This document shows positions 26,701 through 35,038 of a stretch of DNA of 64,000 nucleotides, one piece after another. Where the stretch lies: assembly GCF_004310685.1 (NCBI RefSeq), contig NZ_SISG01000001.1, positions 496,001 to 560,000 on the forward strand, written 5' to 3'. Under the pieces are notes generated by a model, which saw nothing but the letters and a program-made list of their open reading frames with translations, did not search any database and was not told the DNA's origin. Within the stretch, counting starts at the first letter, position 1. Every line of letters starts with the position of its first letter. The stretch comes from Glaciihabitans arcticus. GTDB lineage: Bacteria > Actinomycetota > Actinomycetes > Actinomycetales > Microbacteriaceae. Made by a program: the position numbers and the translations under genes.

Positions 26701-29668
26701 CGTCGCCATCGAGGACGAAGTGCGCGTGCGCCCCGGTTCGACGGTCTCTGTGCAGGTGCTTCTCAACGACTCCGACCCCGACGGGAGCCCGCTCAGCGTC
26801 GTGAGCGTCGAGCCCAACACCGACGACACCACGGCGACGATCATCGACGGCACGATCGTCGACGTCGTCTCGCCCGAGACGGAGGGGGAGTACGGGCTGC
26901 AGTACACGATCCAAAACTCGCTGGGCGGCACGAGCTCGGCCTTCATCCGCGTCATCGTCGACGAGGATGCGCCGCTCTCCTATCCCGTCGCGCGCGACGC
27001 CGTGCTCACCCTCTCCGACGTGCTCGACCGCGACACGATCGACGTCGACGTGCTGCAGAACGTGTTCTTCGCCGACGGCGATTCGCGGGATCTCGGCCTC
27101 TCGGTGCTCTCCGGCTACGGCCAGTCCGCCGAAGTGCTCGGGGACAAGAAGATCAGGGTGACGATCGGAGATACCCGCCAGATCATCCCGTTCGCGGTCG
27201 CCCACCCCGACGATCCGTCCATCCGCTCATACGCCTTCATCTGGGTGCCGGGCTTCAACGACGCCCTGCCGCAACTGGACCGCCGCGCCGGTTCGATCGT
27301 GGTGAACAGCGAGGAGAGCGTCGACATCGACCTCAACGACTACGTCATCGCGGTCGGCGGCCGGAAGGTGCGACTCACCGACTCCAGCACGGTGCGTGCG
27401 ACGCACGCGGACGGCTCCTCTCTTGTGGTCGACGCCGACACCCTGCGCTTCACCTCTGCCGACCTGTACTTCGGCCAGGCGTCCATCTCGTTCGAGGTGA
27501 CCGACGGCACCAGCGCGAGCGACCCCGAGGGTCGCAAGGCGAACCTCGTTCTGCCGATCCGGGTCGAGGCGCGCGACAACCAGCCGCCCGAGTTCAACGG
27601 CGCGCTCATCGACTTCGAGCCGGGCCAGCAGAAGGTGCTCGACCTCACCGAACTCACCAACTACGCCGCCGACGACCTCGACGAGCTCGTGTACACGGTG
27701 CTCGACCCCGCTCCCGTCGGCTTCACCTGGGACCTCGAGGGGCAGCTGCTCAGCATCCGCGCCAACGAGGAGGCGGTCAAGGGCAGCTCCTCCGCGATAA
27801 GCCTCGGTGTTCAGGATGCCGTGACCGCGGGCAAGGCCGGTCGCATCGAGTTGCGCGTGGTGCCGTCGACGCGTCCGCTCGCGAGCCTCGTGCCCGACAA
27901 CGCCATCACGCGACGCGGCCAGACGACGGTGATCGACGTGCTCGCCAACGACGAGGCCACCAACCCGTTCCCGGGCAGGCCGTTGCGCGTCGTCGACGTC
28001 GCGGGCATCGAGGGCTCGTCGCTTCCGCCCGGCATCTCGGTGAGTGCGAGCGCAGACAAGCGCCGGGTCACGATCACGATCAGCGACGCGGCCGAGCCGA
28101 TCGACACCAGCTTCCAGTACCAGGTGGCCGACGCGACACGCGATCCCGATCGCTACGTCTGGGGCACCGTGACCATCTCGGTACAGGACGTGCCCGATGC
28201 GCCCGTGCGTCCCACCCGCCAGGCCGACGTGTTCGTCGGCGGCGAGCTCAAGCTGCGCATCACCCCACCGCAGCCGAACAACGCCCCCGTCACGTCCTAC
28301 CGCGTGGTCAGCACCAGCCAGGGCAGCTACAGCCACGACTGCGGAACGACCCTCATCTGCAGCCTGACCGGTCTCACGGTCGGTGCCGAATACCGATTCT
28401 CGGTCATCGCCACGAACGCGATCGGAGACAGTGCGCCGAGCCCGCTCAGTGACGCCTACACGGTCGACTACCGTCCCGCGGCACCCGCGACGGTGACGGC
28501 GCAGTCGAGCGCGGCGAGCGACGCACCGAACGGCGGGTCGATCACTGTCGACTGGTCGGACGTGCCCGACCCCGCGCTGGGAACACCGGTCGTCGGGTAC
28601 ACCGTAGAAATCAAGGGACCGGGCGTCACTTACAGCTCGACGGCGACCTCTCCTTTCGTCACGACCGCGGGCGGCCAGCTGAGCAACAACACGAGCTACA
28701 CGGTCTCGGTCTACGCGCGCAACAGCGCCCAGGTCCTGTCCGTCTCCGACTGGCGTCGCACCACCCGCACCGTCACGACCATCGGACCGCCGATCCCGGG
28801 CAGCCCCGCACCGCAGGCGGCCATCAACTCGGCGAACTCCAACGGCGAGATCCGGGTGACCTGGTCGGCAAGCGACCCGAACGGCGCCGGAACGGTCAGC
28901 TACACGGTCGGTCGCGCCACGGGCACCATCGCGACTCCGAGCTGCACCAGCGGTCCCGACAAGCCGCACGAGTCGAACGGCAGCGGCCCGGGCGCGGTGA
29001 CCTCCGGCTGGATCGACACCAACACCGAGGACGGTGCCACCTACACGTACATCGTGTACGCCGACAACGGTACCTACTGCACCGCCAGCACCACCGGGCC
29101 GACCGAGAGCAAGCGCCCTCCCGGTGCCGCCTCCGGATCAGCGACAGTGGCGTGGAGCGGCGACGGCCAGTACGACATCCGCGCGGGCAACGCCTTCCAG
29201 GCCTCCGGCATCGTCGCGAAGTACCAGTTCCAGCTCGACGGCTCCGGGGCGTGGAGCGATGTGTCGGGTGGCCAGTGGCTTACGAGCCTCGGTGACGCCT
29301 CGCACTACGCGGTAAGTACGACGGTCGCGTACAGGGCGTGCCGCGACCAGACCGAGAACTATTGCGGTCCCTCGGAGGTGGCGGCGACGCTGATACCGGT
29401 CAACACGCGTGCCTCTGTCGCAAGCTGCGTCGTCGGCATCCCGCCCGTCGCGCAGGAGCCGATCAATGCCGGCCCGGCCTCCTACGGCTACCGCTTCTCC
29501 TACCGTTTCGACCTCATCGTCCAGGTCTGGTCGCCCTTCACCTACCAGTCGTCCGATAATGTGCCCTCTGGGGCCACCGCTGCCAGGGCGGAAGCTGCCG
29601 TCACGGTGAACGGCAATACTTACGTCGACCAGAATCCCGAAGCAGGAGAGGCCAGGCAGTGCGGATGA
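23777..29668 (+). CDS. Giant (1963-residue) secreted or anchored protein with propeller-like, tandem Ig/cadherin-like and FN3 domains
   Basis: An N-terminal membrane helix (about residues 12-33) is followed by ~340 residues of short repeats (LVDRSDATLDIIDPATSEVV, WILPRADL, VYRVDASQ) that look like a beta-propeller. A Glu-rich linker (about 370-390) leads to a long array of Ig/cadherin-like repeats, each marked by a core such as DDEFGARPG..VLLNDYDPNGD, DDTATVRVG..VMANDEHPDGE or EDEVRVRPG..LLNDSDPDGS. From about residue 1470 two to three FN3-type modules follow (APVTSYRVVSTSQGS, TPVVGYTVEIKGPG). The C-terminus is Cys-containing without an LPxTG sorting signal or second membrane helix, so the protein is probably held by its N-terminal helix. 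It is probably an adhesin or cell-envelope scaffold. Its stop overlaps the MoxR start. Confidence 0.85.
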   Translation: MGFRSWLSGHRSLAVTTTSATLVAALVATLAITSGGYTAQRTDLNDASVWVANGDQSFVGRANTAVLELDTVVASEGNDLDLVQEGSTILLVDRSDATLDIIDPATSEVVESVPLPPNQPDVFLAGGNVVIYSQGTGELWILPRADLASFDAEREPALNLGADTVVSVNSAGMLFGFSSTAGKVYRVDASQTQTLDETSETVLKTAAGQSSITSVGSTWAVLDATTRRLDLGGRLVSLDALVDGGSGLVLQEPAVTGDSVLVGFSGGVIRVALDSGEAQLAVDSGGGTAAAPVVVGGCAYAAWSGGSAWRDCSDAVPGGSLLSLESVAPGAALSFQVNQSRVVLNDRSSGESWAVSDDGQLIDNWDDLIAVEEDQEEVEENDENTPPETEKNQLPPVAVDDEFGARPGRTSLLPVLLNDYDPNGDVVVVSTVSSIDPAVGRIDVIDSNQQLQLTLAADARGTIAFTYSITDGRGGTATANVSVDVRSTGENAAPKQVRTTRTVVEAGGRVTTSVLGDWVDPDGDPFYLAAATGGGGDVVSHKPEGTVIFTESGAGGGTRSVALIVSDGVANGTGILAITVRDRGAVPIVADPFVVLAYAGQELTIAPLDHVRGGSGPVRLNAVQSQPGVTITPSYETGSFRFESDQVRTYYLEYVVTDDETTATGLVRVDVSAPPGTNTAPITIPKTVFVTSLSSRIVDVAATDIDPSGGVLLVTGVLDLPAGAGVRAEVLEQRSVRVSLTRPLAGSVVFGYRVSNGLADAEGTITVIEIARPDKLQPPIARDDTATVRVGDAITIDVMANDEHPDGESIRLDPVLVGELGDDSGLLFASGNSLRYLAPDHTGDFTAQYQILGPLGQTAQAQVRIEVREPNLETNHPPVPATVTARVLAGERVQIDVPLDGIDPDGDSVQLLGQETNPEKGGVIRVESGVIVYEAGNYSAGTDTFTYTVMDALGARATGTVRVGISPRLDGARNPVAIEDEVRVRPGSTVSVQVLLNDSDPDGSPLSVVSVEPNTDDTTATIIDGTIVDVVSPETEGEYGLQYTIQNSLGGTSSAFIRVIVDEDAPLSYPVARDAVLTLSDVLDRDTIDVDVLQNVFFADGDSRDLGLSVLSGYGQSAEVLGDKKIRVTIGDTRQIIPFAVAHPDDPSIRSYAFIWVPGFNDALPQLDRRAGSIVVNSEESVDIDLNDYVIAVGGRKVRLTDSSTVRATHADGSSLVVDADTLRFTSADLYFGQASISFEVTDGTSASDPEGRKANLVLPIRVEARDNQPPEFNGALIDFEPGQQKVLDLTELTNYAADDLDELVYTVLDPAPVGFTWDLEGQLLSIRANEEAVKGSSSAISLGVQDAVTAGKAGRIELRVVPSTRPLASLVPDNAITRRGQTTVIDVLANDEATNPFPGRPLRVVDVAGIEGSSLPPGISVSASADKRRVTITISDAAEPIDTSFQYQVADATRDPDRYVWGTVTISVQDVPDAPVRPTRQADVFVGGELKLRITPPQPNNAPVTSYRVVSTSQGSYSHDCGTTLICSLTGLTVGAEYRFSVIATNAIGDSAPSPLSDAYTVDYRPAAPATVTAQSSAASDAPNGGSITVDWSDVPDPALGTPVVGYTVEIKGPGVTYSSTATSPFVTTAGGQLSNNTSYTVSVYARNSAQVLSVSDWRRTTRTVTTIGPPIPGSPAPQAAINSANSNGEIRVTWSASDPNGAGTVSYTVGRATGTIATPSCTSGPDKPHESNGSGPGAVTSGWIDTNTEDGATYTYIVYADNGTYCTASTTGPTESKRPPGAASGSATVAWSGDGQYDIRAGNAFQASGIVAKYQFQLDGSGAWSDVSGGQWLTSLGDASHYAVSTTVAYRACRDQTENYCGPSEVAATLIPVNTRASVASCVVGIPPVAQEPINAGPASYGYRFSYRFDLIVQVWSPFTYQSSDNVPSGATAARAEAAVTVNGNTYVDQNPEAGEARQCG

Positions 29669-30690
29669 CCACGAGCAGCAACAGCAAGAACCCGGTGGAG
29701 ACCACCACGCCCGACGACTCGTCAATGACGCCCGAGCAGGCTGCGTGGTTCGCCGAGATCTTCGGCAGGCTCGTCGCCAATGTTGACACCGTGCTTCTCG
29801 GCAAGACCTTCGTCATCCGTCTCGGGTTCACCGCCTTGCTCAGCGAGGGCCACCTGCTGCTCGAGGATTACCCGGGCACCGGCAAGACCTCGTTCGCGCG
29901 CGCCATGGCCCAGAGCGTCAAGGGCACGAGCAGTCGCATCCAGTTCACTCCGGATCTGCTGCCCGGCGACATCACCGGCGTCAGCATCTACGACCAGAAG
30001 GCCGGCGGATTCGAGTACCACGAGGGACCGGTTTTCGCGAACATCGTGCTCGCCGACGAGATCAACCGCGCGAGCCCCAAGACCCAGTCGGCCCTGCTCG
30101 AAGTCATGGAAGAGGGCCAGGTCACTGTCGACGGCGTCACCCACAGCGTGGGCGTGCCGTTTATGGTCATCGCGACCCAGAACCCGATCGAGCAGGCCGG
30201 CACCTACCGGCTGCCCGAGGCGCAGCTTGACCGGTTCCTCATGAAGGCGTCGATCGGCTACCCCGACCACGCCTCCACGCTGCGGATTCTCGAGGGTGCG
30301 GGAACCCGCGCCCACGACACGGTGGTCCCCTCGATCGTCGAGGCGGACGTCGTGATCGAGATGGCCCGCGTCGCACGCCTCGTGCACGTCGACCCGTCGG
30401 TCAACGACTACGTCTCGCGCCTCGTCGACGCGACCCGTTCCGCCGGCGAGGTGCGCCTCGGGGCCAGCGTGCGCGGTGCCCTCGCACTCGTGCGCGCCGC
30501 CAAGACCTTCGCCGCGGCTGCCGGTCGCCACTACGTGATTCCGGATGACGTCAAGACGCTCGCCGAACCGGTGCTCGCGCACCGACTCGTCCTCGACCCC
30601 GAGGCCGAGTTCGACGGCGTCACCGCGTCAAGTATCCTCAGCCAGATCCTCATCGAGACGCCCCCGCCGAGCGATCGGCAAGCCGTGTGA
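29659..30690 (+). CDS. MoxR-type AAA+ ATPase (first copy)
   Basis: A 343-residue AAA+ ATPase of the MoxR family, which acts as a chaperone in assembling secreted or metal-containing complexes, usually together with a DUF58 protein. Walker A is YPGTGKTS (about residue 76), Walker B is VLADEINRA, followed by the sensor TQNPIEQAGTYRLPEAQLDR and the C-terminal helical lid. The GTG at 29659 has AGGAGAG eight bases upstream, while the ATG at 29665 forms an ATGA overlap with the preceding stop; either could be used. It overlaps the DUF58 gene by four bases. Confidence 0.92.
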   Translation: MRMTTSSNSKNPVETTTPDDSSMTPEQAAWFAEIFGRLVANVDTVLLGKTFVIRLGFTALLSEGHLLLEDYPGTGKTSFARAMAQSVKGTSSRIQFTPDLLPGDITGVSIYDQKAGGFEYHEGPVFANIVLADEINRASPKTQSALLEVMEEGQVTVDGVTHSVGVPFMVIATQNPIEQAGTYRLPEAQLDRFLMKASIGYPDHASTLRILEGAGTRAHDTVVPSIVEADVVIEMARVARLVHVDPSVNDYVSRLVDATRSAGEVRLGASVRGALALVRAAKTFAAAAGRHYVIPDDVKTLAEPVLAHRLVLDPEAEFDGVTASSILSQILIETPPPSDRQAV

Positions 30691-32042
30691 CGCTGCGAAC
30701 CGACACCCACTTCCCGACGGCCACCGAGGGTCTCACCAACACCCGAACCCGCATCGTCGGCAATCGCACCGGCTTCTGGGCCGACACGGTGGTCGCTCTC
30801 GCGCGCCTCGGCACGGCTCTCGGCGGGGCGTTCCGCACGGCGGGAGCCCGGGTGGCATCGGTGGTCACGCCGCTCGGCTGGTCGATCCTCGTGCTCGTGC
30901 CGATCCTGCTTGTTGTGGGCTACTCGCTGGCCTGGCTCGAGTTCGTGATCGCCGGCTGGGCGGGAGTCGTGCTGCTGATCGTCGCCGGCGTGTACCTCGT
31001 CGGGCGCACGACGGTGGACATCGACCTGCGCCTCGTGCACCCGAGGGTGACGGTGGGGGAGTCCGCCGAGGGAATCGTCGTGGTGCGTAATCCCGGACGA
31101 GCGCGCACACTCGGTGTGACAGTCGAAGTCCCGGTCGGCTCCGGTCTCGTCGACCTCGCCGTTCCTGGCCTCGCGCGCGGCGCCGAGTCGGAGCAGCGCT
31201 TCTCGATCCCGGCGACCCGGCGGGGAACCGTGCGCGTCGGACCCGTGCGCACCGTGCGTGCAGACCCGATCGGTCTTGTGCGCCGCGAATACGTCTGGAC
31301 TGAACCGGTCGAGCTCTACATCCATCCGCGCACGATCGGCATCCCGAGCCTCAGCACGGGCCTCGTGCGCGACCTCGAGGGCAGCCCGACCAAGGAGCTG
31401 ACCAACAGCGACGTGTCGTTCCACGCGCTGCGCGAGTACCAGCGCGGGGACGAGCGCCGCTACATCCACTGGAAATCGACGGCGAAGACCGGCACGCCCA
31501 TGGTGCGCCAGTTCGAGCAGACGCGCCGCAGCCACCTCATCATCGCGCTCAGCCTCGCGGCGGTCGACTACGCGAGCGACGAGGAGTTCGAGCTGGCCGT
31601 GAGCGTTGCCGGCTCGCTCGGTGCACGCGCGATCCGCGACGTGCGCGACCTGTCGATCGTGGTCGGCGAGCGCACCCCCGAGTTCGCCAAGCGCAAGGTG
31701 TTCGCGGTGCGCGCGCTCTCCACGCTCAGCCGAAGTCGGCTGCTCGACGAACTCGCCGTGGTCGAGAAGGCCGAGACGGCCCTTGCCACCGTCGACATCG
31801 CGCGCGTTGCCGGCGCACAGGCGGCCGGTGTCTCGCTGGCGTTCCTGGTCTGCGGGTCCGGGCCGACTCCGACCGAGCTGCGCGCTGCCTCGACCCGGTT
31901 CCCGGTCGGTGTCGAGGTCATCGCCGTCGTCTGCGACCCCGGCGCCCTGCCCGAACTTCGACGCGTCGCCGGTCTCAGCGTGCTCACGATCGGCTACCTC
32001 GGCGACCTCACCCGTTCTCTGGCAAAGGCGACGGCAGGATGA
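30687..32042 (+). CDS. DUF58 domain protein (MoxR partner, first copy)
   Basis: A 451-residue protein with two membrane helices (about residues 68-90 and 92-110) and a cytoplasmic or external C-terminal DUF58 domain that contains the signature RGDERRYIHWKSTAKTG near residue 253. DUF58 proteins regularly pair with MoxR ATPases and often with VWA or transglutaminase-like proteins. The start (GTG, GTGA overlap) and stop (ATGA overlap with the next gene) show tight coupling on both sides. The exact biochemical role is not established. Confidence 0.88.
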   Translation: MTLRTDTHFPTATEGLTNTRTRIVGNRTGFWADTVVALARLGTALGGAFRTAGARVASVVTPLGWSILVLVPILLVVGYSLAWLEFVIAGWAGVVLLIVAGVYLVGRTTVDIDLRLVHPRVTVGESAEGIVVVRNPGRARTLGVTVEVPVGSGLVDLAVPGLARGAESEQRFSIPATRRGTVRVGPVRTVRADPIGLVRREYVWTEPVELYIHPRTIGIPSLSTGLVRDLEGSPTKELTNSDVSFHALREYQRGDERRYIHWKSTAKTGTPMVRQFEQTRRSHLIIALSLAAVDYASDEEFELAVSVAGSLGARAIRDVRDLSIVVGERTPEFAKRKVFAVRALSTLSRSRLLDELAVVEKAETALATVDIARVAGAQAAGVSLAFLVCGSGPTPTELRAASTRFPVGVEVIAVVCDPGALPELRRVAGLSVLTIGYLGDLTRSLAKATAG

Positions 32043-34369
32043 CGACCGCGACCCGACCGACCACCGTCTTCGTGCTGGTCAACACGCTGCTGCTCTGGAC
32101 CACCCTCGCCATCGCGAGTCTCCTGGTCTGGCCGATCTACCAGAGCGAGTCGCTCATCGTGCTTCTTGTCGCGAGCATCCTCGCCGGCTCCGTGATCGCC
32201 ATCGCCGGCGCCCGCTTCGGCTGGTCGTCGGCGACCGTTCTGCTGTCGTCCATCGCAATGTTCACGGTACTCGGGGTGCCGCTCGCCGTACCGCAGGAGG
32301 CGGCGTTCGGTGTGCTGCCGAGCATCGAAGGACTGCGGCAGCTGTTTGTGGGCGTCGCACTCGGTTGGAAGCAACTGCTCACCATCACCCTGCCGGTCGG
32401 CACCTACCAGGCGCTGCTGGTTCCCGTCTTCACGCTTGTGCTCTTCTCGACGGTACTCGGACTCAGCCTCGCCCTGCGTTCCCGCCGAGGCGACCTTGCC
32501 GTGCTCGCACCGCTGCTCGTCTTCGTGTTCGGCATCGCCTTCGGCCCCGACTACACCACGAGGCCGCTCCTCATCACGCTCACGCTCGTCGTGGTGTGCC
32601 TGCTCTGGCTCATGTGGCGCCGTTGGTACCGCCGACGAGTGGCGATCGACCAGCTCGCCGGTGCGAGTTCCGGCGGAGCGGGAGGCACCGGCCAGGCGCG
32701 AGCCGTTGCATCCGACCATCGCATCTTCGGCCTGCGCACGGTGATCAGTGCCGTTCTGATTCTCGCGATCGCCGGCGGTGCGGCTGCGGCCGCCGCCGTA
32801 CTCGTGCCGCCGGAGGGGCGCAGGACCGTGCTGCGCACCACCATCGAGCAGCCCTTCGACCCGCGCGACTACCCCTCCCCGCTATCCGGTTTCCGTCGCT
32901 ACCTGCAGCAGCCCACTGACAACGAGGTGCTGTTCACCGTGACCGGACTTCCGCTCGACGGCCGCGTGCGCATCGCGACCCTCGACACCTACGACGGCGT
33001 GGTCTACTCGGTCGGTAGCGAGGAGGTCAACAGCGACTCCGGATCGTTCACCCGTGTGCCGCAGCGCTTCGACCAGTCCGCTGTGGCCGGCGACGAGGTC
33101 GACCTCGGTGTCGAGATCGTCGGCTACGGCGGTGTCTGGATGCCCACCCTCGGCAAACTCGAGAGCGTCGAGTTCACCGGCGACGAGACGACACGTTTGC
33201 GCGACTCGTTCTACTACAACGACAACGGCGGAACCGGCGCGATAGTCGGTGGACTCGAGCCCGGCGACGGCTACCAGCTCCGCGCCGTAGTGCCCGATCA
33301 GCCGGCCGAATCGCAGCTCGGCGACCTCACTCCGGGGTCCACCAACCTGCCGAGCCTCGGGGTGCTGCCCGCCGAACTCGAACTCGTGCTGTCGGAGTAC
33401 ACGACGGGCGTGGAGGGTGCGGGCCGACGGCTCGTCGCCATGCTCGACGGCCTTCGACTCAACGGATACATCAGCCACGGCATCAACGAGGAGGACCCTC
33501 CGAGTCGTTCCGGCCACTCCGCCGACCGCGTCACCCAGCTACTCACCGACCAGCGGATGATCGGCGACGCCGAGCAGTACGCCGTCACCGCGGCGCTGAT
33601 GGCGCGCCAGCTCGGCTTCCCGGCGCGCGTCGTCTTCGGCTTCGTTCCCACCGGGGCTGCGGGCGACGGTCCGGTGGCCGTGCGCGGCGAAGACGTCTCC
33701 GCCTGGATCGAGGTCGACACCGAGCGCTACGGATGGGTGACGCTCGACCCGACGCCACCCGTGCGCGAGATCCCCGAAGAGCTGCCCGAAGAGCCGACCG
33801 TGGTATCCCGGCCGCAGCAGGCGACACCGCCTCAGACCCCCGACGATGTCGCCGCACCCGACGAGACCCCCCTCGACAGCACCCAGGAGGAGCAGGAGGA
33901 ACTCGAGGAGTGGGTCGTCATCCTGCTCACCGTGGCCCGCATCCTCGGCTGGGTCCTGCTCGCAATCGCTGTGCTGATCTCGCCCTTCCTCGCGATTCTC
34001 GCGGCCAAGTCGCGCAGGCGTCGCGCGCGTCGTCGCGCGCCGACCGCGCTGGCCCGCATCCGCGGTGGCTGGGACGAGTATCGCGACGCAGTGCTCGACC
34101 ACGGATTCGAACCGGCGCCGACCGCCACCCGACGCGAGGTCGCGGCGAAGGTCGGCGGAGGCAAGGCCGCGGTCCTCGCGGCCGTCACCGACCGTGCCGT
34201 CTTCGCCCCCGCAGACGTCGCCGTGGAGGACGCCGACAAGGTCTGGCGTGCGGTCGTCGAGCTGAACGCGTCGCTCGACACGGGCGCGACGCGCTGGCAG
34301 CGGCTCAAGGCGGCCATCTCGACGCGATCACTCGGTGGATATAGTGTCAGCAGGCTGTTCAAACGCTAG
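32039..34369 (+). CDS. TgpA-like membrane transglutaminase-fold protein lacking the catalytic Cys and His
   Basis: A 776-residue protein with about six N-terminal membrane helices (to residue ~260), an extracellular transglutaminase-like domain (about 480-580) and a further membrane helix near 640 before a basic cytoplasmic tail. The core motif that normally reads G-D/Y-C-E is GDAEQYAV, with Ala511 in place of the catalytic cysteine, and the normal HAWVEV is SAWIEV, with Ser554 in place of the catalytic histidine. Asp570 (LDPTP) remains. The domain should therefore be catalytically dead as a transglutaminase or protease and may bind peptide. It overlaps DUF58 by ATGA and is followed 11 bases later by the FHA gene. 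Confidence 0.88.
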   Translation: MTTATRPTTVFVLVNTLLLWTTLAIASLLVWPIYQSESLIVLLVASILAGSVIAIAGARFGWSSATVLLSSIAMFTVLGVPLAVPQEAAFGVLPSIEGLRQLFVGVALGWKQLLTITLPVGTYQALLVPVFTLVLFSTVLGLSLALRSRRGDLAVLAPLLVFVFGIAFGPDYTTRPLLITLTLVVVCLLWLMWRRWYRRRVAIDQLAGASSGGAGGTGQARAVASDHRIFGLRTVISAVLILAIAGGAAAAAAVLVPPEGRRTVLRTTIEQPFDPRDYPSPLSGFRRYLQQPTDNEVLFTVTGLPLDGRVRIATLDTYDGVVYSVGSEEVNSDSGSFTRVPQRFDQSAVAGDEVDLGVEIVGYGGVWMPTLGKLESVEFTGDETTRLRDSFYYNDNGGTGAIVGGLEPGDGYQLRAVVPDQPAESQLGDLTPGSTNLPSLGVLPAELELVLSEYTTGVEGAGRRLVAMLDGLRLNGYISHGINEEDPPSRSGHSADRVTQLLTDQRMIGDAEQYAVTAALMARQLGFPARVVFGFVPTGAAGDGPVAVRGEDVSAWIEVDTERYGWVTLDPTPPVREIPEELPEEPTVVSRPQQATPPQTPDDVAAPDETPLDSTQEEQEELEEWVVILLTVARILGWVLLAIAVLISPFLAILAAKSRRRRARRRAPTALARIRGGWDEYRDAVLDHGFEPAPTATRREVAAKVGGGKAAVLAAVTDRAVFAPADVAVEDADKVWRAVVELNASLDTGATRWQRLKAAISTRSLGGYSVSRLFKR

Positions 34370-34380
34370 GGGCTGTTCGA

Positions 34381-34965
34381 GTGACGTGCAGGTATTGCGG
34401 CACAGAGCTACCGCAGGGTGCCATGCTCTGCGGAGTGTGCGGTCGCGCTGTCTCGACGGCTCGCACCGCGGTGGCGCGACCGCCGGTGGCGAAGGTGGCC
34501 TCGGCCGTCTCGGTCGCTTCGGTCGCCTCGGTCGCTGAGCCTGTCGAAGCGCCCGCTTTCGAAGCGCCGGCTGTAGACGCGCCCGCCGCCGCGCAACCCG
34601 AACCCGAGCCGCCCTTCGCCGAGCCGACGCCGGAACCGATGGCCCGGTTCATCCTGCAATTCAGCACGGGGGAGTCGGTGACCGTCGTCGGCACGGGCAT
34701 CATCGGGCGCAATCCGGCGCCGGAGCCGGGCGAGTACTTCGACCTGCGCATTCCGATCGTCGACCCCAGCAAGTCGGTTTCGAAGACGCACCTCGAATTC
34801 GGGCAGGACGACGGCAACTTCTGGGTCAACGACCGGCACTCGGGCAACGGCACGAGCATCCGCCAGCCGGACGCGCCGCAGGTGCGCTGCGATGCCGGCA
34901 AGCGATACCTGGTGCCGCGCGGCGCTCGGGTCGACATCGGTGACCAGTTCTTCATCGTGAGCTGA
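34381..34965 (+). CDS. Zinc-ribbon / FHA domain protein
   Basis: A 194-residue protein in three parts: an N-terminal zinc ribbon with Cys3, Cys6, Cys17 and Cys20 (CRYCG ... CGVCG), a low-complexity Ala/Pro/Glu linker (about residues 30-85), and a C-terminal FHA domain with GRNPAPEPG, SKTHLEF and NGTSI motifs. It is the second phosphothreonine reader in this cluster. The GTG start has GGGGCTG upstream. Part of the linker is encoded by a repeat of the TCGACAGGCTCAG type that is common in related genomes. Confidence 0.87.
   Translation: MTCRYCGTELPQGAMLCGVCGRAVSTARTAVARPPVAKVASAVSVASVASVAEPVEAPAFEAPAVDAPAAAQPEPEPPFAEPTPEPMARFILQFSTGESVTVVGTGIIGRNPAPEPGEYFDLRIPIVDPSKSVSKTHLEFGQDDGNFWVNDRHSGNGTSIRQPDAPQVRCDAGKRYLVPRGARVDIGDQFFIVS
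34529..34554 (+). repeat. REP-like element (reverse form of the TTCGACAGGCTCAGCGACC type) inside the FHA linker
   Basis: The stretch CGGTCGCTGAGCCTGTCGAAG within the FHA-protein gene resembles a dispersed palindromic repeat that I recall from Microbacteriaceae and related genomes, usually intergenic. Here it is translated (VAEPVEAP). It is preceded by three near-copies of CGGTCGCNT (34510-34537). Copy number in this genome is unknown. Confidence 0.5.
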
Positions 34966-34983
34966 CTTCTCCCTCAGGGTGTG

Positions 34984-35010
34984 ACCGATCGGCCGGCTAT
35001 GCACCGATCG
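34984..35010 (+). repeat. Direct repeat of ACCGATCG upstream of the FtsK-like gene
   Basis: ACCGATCG occurs at 34984-34991 and 35003-35010, 19 bases apart, in the 73-base gap ahead of the FtsK/EccC-like gene. The spacing of about two helical turns could suit a dimeric regulator, but two 8-mers in GC-rich DNA may be chance. Confidence 0.3.
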
Positions 35011-35038
35011 CTATTCCGTCTCACCGCGCCTCGATCAC

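Noticed and set aside
27227-28969. A 580-codon minus-strand open frame in the giant protein gene
   Set aside because: Antisense shadow with Arg/Val/Asp-rich composition; no ribosome binding site or motif.
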